Below, piece by piece: positions 1-6,213 of a DNA stretch of 7,727 nucleotides. Below the pieces are notes generated by a model. That model saw only the letters and a program-made list of their open reading frames with translations, ran no database searches and was not told where the DNA came from. Source of the DNA: Bacillota bacterium (GTDB lineage: Bacteria > Bacillota > Clostridia > Peptostreptococcales > Anaerovoracaceae). The translations under genes and the position numbers were made by a program. Numbering within the stretch: position 1 is the first letter of the stretch; every line of letters begins with the position of its first letter. The DNA is taken from NCBI GenBank assembly GCA_017386805.1, contig JAFOGM010000138.1, forward strand, positions 1 to 7,727, written 5' to 3'.

Positions 1-58
1 CGTTATGGAACGCTTCAAGTCCTACGGCCAGCCCAACGGAAACAAGTCCGGATATTAA
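1..58 (+). CDS. C-terminal tip of an unidentified protein (5' truncated)
   Basis: Reading from base 2, the frame gives VMERFKSYGQPNGNKSGY and then TAA at 56-58. A terminator hairpin begins 12 bases after the stop, which is the main reason for choosing this frame; the other two + frames stay open through the hairpin and into the antisense of the next gene. Only 18 residues are visible. They form a polar tail rich in Gly, Asn and Lys, with no motif that identifies a family. The gene converges on the M20 hydrolase and shares its terminator. Function unknown. Confidence 0.6.
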   Translation, partial: VMERFKSYGQPNGNKSGY

Positions 59-61
59 TTC

Positions 62-133
62 AAAAAATCAAAGAGCGATCGTCCGATTGGCTAATATCAG
101 TCAATCGAGCGATCGCTCTTTTTATTTCTTTTT
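62..133. terminator. Bidirectional intrinsic terminator between convergent genes
   Basis: A long inverted repeat lies at 70-92 and 99-121. The outer 12-bp arm, AAAGAGCGATCG (70-81), pairs perfectly with 110-121. The inner arm continues through CGATTG (84-89) with 102-107, with G-T wobbles, one C-A mismatch at 83/108 and a six-base loop at 93-98. On the + strand the stem runs into a T-rich tract (119-134). On the - strand it is followed by a run of six T (complement of 62-67). It can therefore end both the gene stopping at 58 and the M20 gene, whose stop codon lies inside the + strand T tract. Confidence 0.9.
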
Positions 134-1461
134 TAGAACTCACCCTTATCCACATTGCCTTCACAGAATCTGTTCCAGAAGTCCATGTAGCTTTCCTTGG
201 TCATCTTCGGAGTGGTGGTTTCCTTGATTCTCTTCGCTTCTTCTGCATCGTTCCACAGCAGATCGATGACGGTCATGGCCATGGCCTTTGCCGGCATCAC
301 ATAGGCCATTTCCTTGTCGGTAATGAAGAAGTCCTTGCTGTGAGCATCTCCAGTGTAACCGCCGGTGGACATATGTACGAAGGGCATCACAGAGCTGATG
401 TCACCAGCATCGGTGGAACCCATTACTTCTTCGCCGTAGATGTTGGTGTCTTCCCCCAGCAGTTCGATGCCGTTATCCGCAAACAACTTGGAAATGGACG
501 GATCCTGGATCAGCGGGAGATAACCCGGCAATTCGTCCACTTCCACCTCTGCACCGATGGCGTAAGCACAACCCTTCAGAGAACGGTTCACCTTGTCGGA
601 AGCGTCCAGAATACCTTCCAGATTGGTACCTCTTACATAGGTTTCCATGCGAACGTCTGCGGGAACGATGTTCACCAGATCACCGCCTTTGGTGATGATG
701 GGATGGATACGGATACGGTCCTTTTCACGGAAGGTTTCTCTCTGGGAGTTCACAGCCAGTAAGGACAGCGCTGCAGCGTTCAGCGCATTGATTCCATCGA
801 AGGGACGGGCGCCTGCATGGGCTTCCTTTCCGGTGAAGCGGATCAGCTTACCGATGAAACCGGAGCTGTCGCAGCCGATCAGGAACTTTCTGTCGGTCTG
901 GTTGGCGTGGGAGTGGATCATCATACCCATATCGATATCGTCCAGTACGCCCAGACGGATGAATTCCTGCTTTCCGCCGAAGAAGAAGATCTTTCCGTCA
1001 TCCTTCAATCTCTGACGATATTCCAGCTCCACGTATTCTTCTGCGGGAACCGCCACGAAGGCAACGTCGCCGTCCAGCTGGTCAGCCACGGGAGCCAGTC
1101 CGAAGGCTGCCCCTAACATGGTGGCGATCTGGGAGTTATGGCCGCAGCTGTGAGCTGCACCGGTGGTCATATCTGCCTGGGGATGAAGCGGACAAACCAC
1201 AGCGTCCAGTTCCCCCATGACCATAACGCGGACATCGGACTTGCGTCCCTTTAAGTTCCCCTTCACACCGGTGATCGCCAGATTGTCTTCGTGAGGAATC
1301 TTCAGTTCATCCAAGGTTTCTCTCACCAGCTGAGAGGTTTTGAATTCTTTGAATCCCAGTTCCGGATTGGCAAAGATCTGTTCGCCGATAGCGATGATTT
1401 TATCCTTATTGGCATCGATATTGGCAATGACCTGGGCTTTCAGTTGTTCTTTTGTCATCAT
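133..1461 (-). CDS. M20-family metal-dependent amidohydrolase (AbgB/hippurate hydrolase-like), cytoplasmic
   Basis: This 442-residue protein is probably a zinc-dependent hydrolase of amide bonds in N-acyl or aminoacyl compounds. The visible M20 amidohydrolase signature is GELDAV (83-88), HSCGH (104-108; C106 and H108 as expected metal ligands), PAEE (139-142; catalytic and metal glutamates), a His pair (H183/H185) and a final H374 in GDAHSKDF. The segment FTGKEAHAGARP (209-220) matches the start of the lid/dimerisation domain. CGHN instead of the common CGHD recalls AbgB-type members. About 18 extra residues follow the catalytic glutamates (around 143-160). There is no signal peptide, so it should act in the cytoplasm. 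The start at 1461 has an AAGGAG site 7 bases upstream. The frame can be extended to a GTG at 1542, but that codon abuts the predicted -10 box. It is divergent from the deaminase operon. The family call is secure; the substrate (aminobenzoyl-glutamate, N-acyl amino acid or other) cannot be read from sequence. Confidence 0.93.
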   Translation of the reverse strand: MMTKEQLKAQVIANIDANKDKIIAIGEQIFANPELGFKEFKTSQLVRETLDELKIPHEDNLAITGVKGNLKGRKSDVRVMVMGELDAVVCPLHPQADMTTGAAHSCGHNSQIATMLGAAFGLAPVADQLDGDVAFVAVPAEEYVELEYRQRLKDDGKIFFFGGKQEFIRLGVLDDIDMGMMIHSHANQTDRKFLIGCDSSGFIGKLIRFTGKEAHAGARPFDGINALNAAALSLLAVNSQRETFREKDRIRIHPIITKGGDLVNIVPADVRMETYVRGTNLEGILDASDKVNRSLKGCAYAIGAEVEVDELPGYLPLIQDPSISKLFADNGIELLGEDTNIYGEEVMGSTDAGDISSVMPFVHMSTGGYTGDAHSKDFFITDKEMAYVMPAKAMAMTVIDLLWNDAEEAKRIKETTTPKMTKESYMDFWNRFCEGNVDKGEF

Positions 1462-1468
1462 AATTCTG

Positions 1469-1474
1469 CTCCTT
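1469..1474 (-). promoter_or_regulatory. Ribosome binding site fixing the M20 hydrolase start
   Basis: On the - strand AAGGAG lies 7 bases upstream of tandem ATG ATG codons (1461-1456). This sets the start at 1461, or possibly at the second ATG, and argues against the 27-residue upstream extension, which has no comparable site. Confidence 0.85.
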
Positions 1475-1546
1475 ATATTACAACTCATAATAAAAATACG
1501 AAAATCCATTCTCAATTTAAGTCTCAACGTTCGTAAACTCACCCAT

Positions 1547-1574
1547 ATTGTATCAAATTAAAAAGATTTCACAA
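1547..1574 (-). promoter_or_regulatory. Predicted sigma-70/sigma-A promoter for the M20 hydrolase
   Basis: On the - strand TTGTGA (1574-1569, 4 of 6 to TTGACA) and TACAAT (1552-1547, 5 of 6 to TATAAT) are separated by 16 bases. The expected transcript start is near 1540, giving a leader of about 80 nt. A perfect TTGACA also occurs at 1587-1582, but its best -10 partner (TTTAAT) is 19 bases away, so it is the weaker alternative. An AGATT/AATCT inverted repeat (1564-1568 and 1578-1582) overlaps the -35 area and could be an operator. Confidence 0.55.
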
Positions 1575-1593
1575 GATAATCTGTCAAAAAATC

Positions 1594-1622
1594 TGGATTT
1601 CTTTCCCTTCATCCTATATACT
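1594..1622 (+). promoter_or_regulatory. Predicted promoter for the deaminase-transporter operon
   Basis: TATACT at 1617-1622 matches the -10 consensus in 5 of 6 positions. The hexamer 17 bases upstream, TGGATT (1594-1599), matches TTGACA in only 3 of 6, so the promoter may need an activator or be weak. The transcript would begin near 1629, giving a leader of about 65 nt before the ATG at 1694. This placement makes the upstream ATG at 1628 unusable as a start. Confidence 0.5.
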
Positions 1623-1693
1623 GTAACATGGACAAAAAGTGTCCGTTTTATTTGCATGCTCAAAAACAACACAACGAAAGAGAACCAACAGTT

Positions 1694-3460
1694 ATGATCG
1701 AAAAAAGAATCCAGGCGATCTTAGGAAAGATCCCCTTTGACCTGGCCATCCGCAACGTACAGGTGGTCAACGTCTTCAACAATGAAATCAAACTGCAGGA
1801 TATCGGGATCGTAGGCGATACCATCGCTTATGTGGGAACTCTGGGGGAACACCATTCCGCCAAACACACCATCAACGGCGAAGGCCATTACGCCCTCCCC
1901 GGCTTCATCGATGCACACATGCATCTGGAAAGCAGCATGATGATCCCGGCCAACTTTGCAAAGGCTGTCATTGCCTGTGGTACCACCACCGTGGCAGCTG
2001 ACCCCCATGAAATTGCCAATGTCATGGGCCACGAAGGTGTGGAAGCGCTGATGAACGCCACCGAAGGCCTTCCCTTCCGCGCGCTGATCTTCGCCCCCTC
2101 CACCATTCCTTCTCTGCCGGGCTTCGAAAACTCCAACTACGAAGTGGACGGCGAAGAAATGGGCCGTCTTCTGGACATCCCCGGGATCCACGGTCTCGGT
2201 GAAGTCATGGACTTCAACGGGGTTGCCGCAGGTGAACAGGAAATCCTGAAGGTCATCGAAGCAGGTGCACAGCGCGGTGTCATTTTGGACGGCCACGCAT
2301 CTCTGCTGACCGGCGACCGCTTACAGGCTTTCCGTTCTACCGGGATCGACAGTGACCACACCACTCCCACTGCAGAAAAATTAAAGGAAGAACTGGCTCT
2401 GGGCTTCAACGTACAGATCCAGGAAATCATGCTCTCCGAAGCCATGGTACAGGCCATCAACGAAGCGCCCATTCAGAACCGCATCTGTCTGGTGACCGAT
2501 GACGTTCCGCTTCCGCGTCTGATGCGCGATGGACACCTGAACCACGTGGTGGAAAAGGCCATCGAACTGGGCCTGGATCCCCTGACGGCAATCCGCTGCG
2601 CTACCATCAATGCGGCTGATCGTCTCCGTCTCACCGACGTAGGTGCCATCTGTCCCGGCCGCAAGGCTGATATTCAGCTGGTTCGTGATCTGGAACATCC
2701 CCAGCCGGACAGCGTCTTCTTCGGCGGCCACCACGTCTTTGAAAAAGGTGCTTTCTTAGTGGACTTCCACGAAGTGGAGATGCCGGAATCCATGCATCAC
2801 ACCATGGACAGAAAGCCTATGAAAGAAGAAGATTTTATTCTGACCTGCGATGTCCCCAAGACCTTCAAAGAAGGAACTGCCCGCGTCAACATCATCTATC
2901 AGGACGGTGTGGGCGTGCGCACAAAACATAAAGAAGCGATCCTTCCTCTGGAACTGATGGAAGAAGGAAAAGCAAAGCTGAACACCGACGGCTATCTCAC
3001 CATGGCAGTCATCAACCGCTACGGAAGAGACCAGATGGGTCTGGGCCTGGTGGAAGGCGTAGGTGATTTCCGCGGAGCGGTTGCCCTGACCTATGGTCAC
3101 GACTGTCATAATCTGACGGTATACGGAACCGATCCGAAGAACATGAAGGTTGCTGCCAATGCCATCATCGAAGCTGGCGGCGGTATCTGCGTGGTGGAAG
3201 ACGGTATGGTCCTGAACCTGATCCCCCTTCCGCTGGCTGGCCTCCTCTGCGAAACTCCCATGGAGCTTCTGCAGGAACGTCTGGACATGTTCTTACATAA
3301 TTGCGAACGCTTAGGCTTCCGTCATTCCCGTCCGTTGTCCTTCTTTACTACCATGCCTCTGGCGGTATCTCCGGAGATCAAGTGTACCGATAAGGGTCTC
3401 CTGGACGTGGCAAATAAAAAGTTTATCTCTGTGATCGAAGAAGTACAGGAGGTAAAATAA
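1694..3460 (+). CDS. ade: Adenine deaminase-family protein (amidohydrolase superfamily, COG1001-like)
   Basis: The predicted reaction is hydrolytic deamination of adenine, or a related 6-aminopurine, to hypoxanthine plus ammonia in the cytoplasm for purine salvage or nitrogen supply. The 588-residue length is the usual size of bacterial adenine deaminases. The N-terminal amidohydrolase domain shows PGFIDAHMHLESSM (69-82; H75 and H77), TTTVAADPHE (97-106), GLGEVMDF (167-174), DGHAS (199-203), DSDH (219-222), VTDD (267-270) and GH (280-281). The C-terminal adenine deaminase domain shows YGHDCHNL (467-474), LPLAGLL (512-518) and a SPEIKCTDKGLLDV segment (559-572). Departures from the canonical family are DHT for DHE, QEIM where REGS is usual, and TDDVPLP for TDDKHP, so altered specificity is possible. 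The start at 1694 was chosen because an upstream ATG (1628) sits on the predicted transcript start and has no ribosome binding site. The site for 1694 is only a weak GAAAGAG (1676-1682). This is the first gene of the transporter operon. Confidence 0.88.
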   Translation: MIEKRIQAILGKIPFDLAIRNVQVVNVFNNEIKLQDIGIVGDTIAYVGTLGEHHSAKHTINGEGHYALPGFIDAHMHLESSMMIPANFAKAVIACGTTTVAADPHEIANVMGHEGVEALMNATEGLPFRALIFAPSTIPSLPGFENSNYEVDGEEMGRLLDIPGIHGLGEVMDFNGVAAGEQEILKVIEAGAQRGVILDGHASLLTGDRLQAFRSTGIDSDHTTPTAEKLKEELALGFNVQIQEIMLSEAMVQAINEAPIQNRICLVTDDVPLPRLMRDGHLNHVVEKAIELGLDPLTAIRCATINAADRLRLTDVGAICPGRKADIQLVRDLEHPQPDSVFFGGHHVFEKGAFLVDFHEVEMPESMHHTMDRKPMKEEDFILTCDVPKTFKEGTARVNIIYQDGVGVRTKHKEAILPLELMEEGKAKLNTDGYLTMAVINRYGRDQMGLGLVEGVGDFRGAVALTYGHDCHNLTVYGTDPKNMKVAANAIIEAGGGICVVEDGMVLNLIPLPLAGLLCETPMELLQERLDMFLHNCERLGFRHSRPLSFFTTMPLAVSPEIKCTDKGLLDVANKKFISVIEEVQEVK

Positions 3461-4296
3461 TGGATCGGAAACGTCAGGCAATCTTACTGGCTCTGCCGGC
3501 TTCTCTGGCTCTGCTGGTATTCTTCATCATCCCCATGGTCTACATTTTAGTGAAGACCATTTCGGAAAATGGATTTGCGGATTTCGTGGACTTCTTCACG
3601 GATCCCTTCTATCTGGACATTCTGTGGACCACCGTTCGCGTATCGCTGATTTCCACCGTGGTGTCCCTGGTTCTGGGTTACCCCACCGCCTATTTCATGG
3701 CAAGAAGTAAGTCCAGAATGAAAAAAGTGATGATCATCATCATCCTCTTCCCCTTCCTGGTCAGCGCCGTTGTCCGTTCCTACGGATGGATGGTACTGCT
3801 GGGTCAGAAAGGGATCGTAAACCAGTTCTTACTGGGCATCGGACTGATCTCCGAACCCTTAAAGATGCTGAACACCGAGTTTGCCGTTATCGTAGGTATG
3901 ATCCATCTGCTGATCCCCTACATGGTACTGGCTCTTCTGGGCGTTCTTCAGAGCATCGACCCCAACGTGGAATACGCCGCGTACAGTCTGGGCGCCAACC
4001 CGCTGCAGACCTTTGCTAAGGTGGTATTCCCCCTGAGCACCCCCGGTATCATCTCCGGCTGCGTACTGGTCTTCACCATGAGCATGACCTCCTACGTAAC
4101 ACCGAAGCTGCTGGGCGGCTCCAAGTTCCGTATGATGGCCACCATGGTCGTTCAGGAAATCAACGTCAGCTTCGACTGGGGCGCTGCAGCTGCCATCAGT
4201 TACATCCTGCTGGCTGTGATCCTTCTGGTACAACTCCTGGTGACTCTGAGCACAGCGAAGTATATGAAGAGAATGGGAGGCGGAAAAAATGCGTGA
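3460..4296 (+). CDS. potB: ABC transporter permease, PotB-like (polyamine-type family)
   Basis: This 278-residue inner-membrane subunit is one half of the import channel. About six hydrophobic segments are visible, near 7-31, 58-80, 89-114, 141-163, 197-216 and 243-265. The EAA loop that docks on the ATPase is clear: EYAAYSLGAN (171-180) followed by FPLSTPGI (190-197), with its conserved glycine at 178. Its ATG overlaps the deaminase stop by one base (TAATG), with AGGAGGT 6 bases upstream, so translation of the two genes is probably coupled. It lies immediately before the second permease, in the same order as other polyamine-type systems. The family is strongly supported, but the polyamine label comes from family resemblance and does not prove the substrate. 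Confidence 0.9.
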   Translation: MDRKRQAILLALPASLALLVFFIIPMVYILVKTISENGFADFVDFFTDPFYLDILWTTVRVSLISTVVSLVLGYPTAYFMARSKSRMKKVMIIIILFPFLVSAVVRSYGWMVLLGQKGIVNQFLLGIGLISEPLKMLNTEFAVIVGMIHLLIPYMVLALLGVLQSIDPNVEYAAYSLGANPLQTFAKVVFPLSTPGIISGCVLVFTMSMTSYVTPKLLGGSKFRMMATMVVQEINVSFDWGAAAAISYILLAVILLVQLLVTLSTAKYMKRMGGGKNA

Positions 4297-5083
4297 TGGA
4301 CATGTAAACTTATTATGTAAGATCGTAGCCATCCTGGTCATGATTTTCCTGGTGGCTCCTCTGCTCATTATCATTATCGTATCCTTTACCCCCACGGCAG
4401 TCATCACCTTCCCGCCCCAGGGCTTCTCTCTGCGTTGGTATGCCAATATCTTCACAGGGACCGGGAAGTTCATGAGCGGTCTGGTGAACAGCTTGAAGGT
4501 GGGTATCTTGGCAACCGCCATCGACGTCTTCTTAGGCGTCTTCGGTGCACTGAGCATCTGTCGTTACAACTTCAAGGGAAAGAACATTCTGCTGAACTAC
4601 TTCACCTCTCCCATGTACGTACCGAGCATCGCGTTCTCCTTTGTACTGTTACAGGTGTACAGCCAGATCGGCGGCGTGACCGGTATGACCCGAATCTTCA
4701 TCGGTCATCTGATCATCATCCTGCCCTACATTGTAAGAAACACCGTATCCGTCCTCCACGTGTTCAACTGGACTCTGGAAGATGCGGCTTCTTCTCTGGG
4801 TGCAAACCCCATTCAGGTGTTCTTCAAGGTCACCATTCCCTTAGCAAAGCCCGGGATCGTCTCCGGCGGTATCTTAGCGTTCCTGTACTCCTTCGATGAA
4901 GTAGCGCTGAGCAGCTTACTGTCCTCTCCCCGCTTTGTTACCTTACCCATCCGTATCATGAACTACATGGAACTGACCTTCGACCCCACTCTGGCGGCAA
5001 TCTCCACGCTGCTGATCCTGGGCTCGCTGATCATCATCGTGGCGATGGATAAGTTTGTTGGACTGGATATGTTCATGAAGTAA
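4289..5083 (+). CDS. potC: ABC transporter permease, PotC-like (polyamine-type family)
   Basis: This 264-residue second membrane subunit is expected to pair with the PotB-like protein. Hydrophobic segments lie near 10-33, 67-90, 110-127, 136-157, 188-205 and 236-252. The EAA loop reads EDAASSLGANP (164-174) and ends IPLAKPGI (183-190). FPPQGFSLRWY (41-51) near the N terminus is typical of PotC-type permeases. The start overlaps the upstream gene by 8 nt and has GGGAGG 8 bases upstream, which suggests translational coupling. The 16-nt gap to the ATPase gene keeps it in the operon. Transport substrate is not determined by this subunit's sequence alone. Confidence 0.9.
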   Translation: MRDGHVNLLCKIVAILVMIFLVAPLLIIIIVSFTPTAVITFPPQGFSLRWYANIFTGTGKFMSGLVNSLKVGILATAIDVFLGVFGALSICRYNFKGKNILLNYFTSPMYVPSIAFSFVLLQVYSQIGGVTGMTRIFIGHLIIILPYIVRNTVSVLHVFNWTLEDAASSLGANPIQVFFKVTIPLAKPGIVSGGILAFLYSFDEVALSSLLSSPRFVTLPIRIMNYMELTFDPTLAAISTLLILGSLIIIVAMDKFVGLDMFMK

Positions 5084-5099
5084 CCGGGAGGAAAATAGA

Positions 5100-6170
5100 A
5101 TGGCAACTTTAGTATTAAAAAATATTACAAAAAGATTCGGCGACTTCACCGCCGTTAACAATTTCAATTTAGACGTAGCCGACGGCGAAATGATCGCCCT
5201 GCTGGGCGGCAGCGGCTGTGGTAAGACCACTACCCTGCGCATGATTGCCGGCTTCACCGCTCCCACCGAAGGTTCCATCTTCGTGGACGGTAAGGAAATG
5301 GGAAAGATCCCTCCCTACAAGAGAAACGTGGGGATCTTCTTCCAGAACTACGCGCTGTTCCCCCACATGACCGTGTTTGAAAACGTAGCCTTCGGTCTGA
5401 AGCTGCAGAAGCTGCCCAAGGCTGAAATCGAACAGCGTGTCAGCGAGATCCTGAGTCTGGTAAAGCTCTTCGGTCTGGAAAAGCGCTACCCCAGAGAATT
5501 ATCCGGCGGCCAGCAGCAGCGTGTGGCTTTAGCCCGTGCGCTGGTGACCCGCCCCTCCATCCTGCTTCTGGATGAACCGCTGTCCAACCTGGACGCGAAG
5601 CTGCGTGTGGAAATGCAGGTGGAAATCAAGAGAATCCAGAAGGAACTGGGCATCACCACCATCATCGTTACCCACGACCACGAAGAAGCCGTATCCCTGG
5701 CTGACCGCGTTATCGTTATGAATGCCGGTCAGATCTTACAGGTTGGCTCCCCCTATGAAATCTTCGACAAGCCCAACAGCGAATTCATCGCGGACTTCAT
5801 GGGCTTCTCCACCTTCATCAAGGGAACCATGGGCGGCGAAGCTGTCAATGGAAAGCGTCCGGTGACCTGCAGCGGTAAGACCATCATGGTCACTGCCGAA
5901 GCTGCGGAAGGCATCGAACCCGGCGCACCGGTAACTCTGGCAACCCGCTCCGAACACATGGAACTGGTTTCTGAAGCCGGTGAAAACGTTGTGGAAGGTC
6001 AGATGCAGGCGGCCACTTACAAGGGCCACACCACCCGTCTGGAAGTGAAGGGATGTTTCGACGAAGTCATCTATCCCGCTGCAAACGAATATATAGAGCT
6101 GGAAGCAGACAAACCTGTTCTGGTATATCTGCCTGCCGAAAGACTCTGTGTATATAAAACCAATGCATAA
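5100..6170 (+). CDS. potA: ABC transporter ATP-binding protein, PotA-like, with C-terminal TOBE-like region
   Basis: This 356-residue cytoplasmic ATPase powers the importer. Motifs in order are Walker A GGSGCGKTT (36-44), Q-loop FQNYALFPHM (81-90), signature LSGGQQQR (134-141), Walker B ILLLDEP (154-160) with catalytic E159, D-loop SNLD (162-165), and switch THDHEE (191-196). Residues from about 235 to 356 form the accessory region expected to contain a TOBE fold, as in the PotA/MalK/FbpC group. Two small variations are GGSGCGKTT where GPSGCGKTT is usual, and His for Gln in the usual THDQEE; neither removes a catalytic residue. The start has GGGAGG 8 bases upstream. Position after the two permeases and before the binding protein supports a complete transporter. 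The same subfamily serves polyamines, iron and other solutes, so the symbol reflects the best family match only. Confidence 0.92.
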   Translation: MATLVLKNITKRFGDFTAVNNFNLDVADGEMIALLGGSGCGKTTTLRMIAGFTAPTEGSIFVDGKEMGKIPPYKRNVGIFFQNYALFPHMTVFENVAFGLKLQKLPKAEIEQRVSEILSLVKLFGLEKRYPRELSGGQQQRVALARALVTRPSILLLDEPLSNLDAKLRVEMQVEIKRIQKELGITTIIVTHDHEEAVSLADRVIVMNAGQILQVGSPYEIFDKPNSEFIADFMGFSTFIKGTMGGEAVNGKRPVTCSGKTIMVTAEAAEGIEPGAPVTLATRSEHMELVSEAGENVVEGQMQAATYKGHTTRLEVKGCFDEVIYPAANEYIELEADKPVLVYLPAERLCVYKTNA

Positions 6171-6197
6171 TTTATTTCTAAATGTATCTAAAAGAAG

Positions 6198-6203
6198 AAA
6201 GGA
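6198..6203 (+). promoter_or_regulatory. Ribosome binding site fixing the binding-protein start
   Basis: AAAGGA lies 10 bases before the ATG at 6214. The open frame extends back to an ATG at 6148 inside the preceding ATPase gene, but the extension has no such site and would place 22 polar, basic residues in front of the signal peptide. Confidence 0.7.
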
Positions 6204-6213
6204 AAAAGTAAAA

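Noticed and set aside
105..118. GCGATCGC palindrome resembling the cyanobacterial HIP1 repeat
   Set aside because: It occurs once, as part of the terminator stem, and nothing else suggests a cyanobacterium.
1462..1542. N-terminal extension of the M20 hydrolase to a GTG at 1542
   Set aside because: The GTG abuts the predicted -10 box, has no ribosome binding site and adds 27 residues unlike the family; AAGGAG supports the ATG at 1461.
1628..1693. N-terminal extension of the deaminase to the ATG at 1628
   Set aside because: It lies at the predicted transcript start with no ribosome binding site, and removing 22 residues gives the 588-residue length typical of the family.
1629..1693. Purine riboswitch in the deaminase leader
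   Set aside because: The leader is only about 65 nt, forms just one 5-bp hairpin and lacks the three-way junction and paired loops of a purine aptamer.
1721..2296. Long open frame antisense to the deaminase
   Set aside because: It is a shadow of the coding frame, with no ribosome binding site, promoter or recognisable domain.
3859..4557. 232-codon antisense frame across the two permease genes
   Set aside because: It spans both permease genes on the opposite strand, has no initiation signals and its product looks like a shadow translation.
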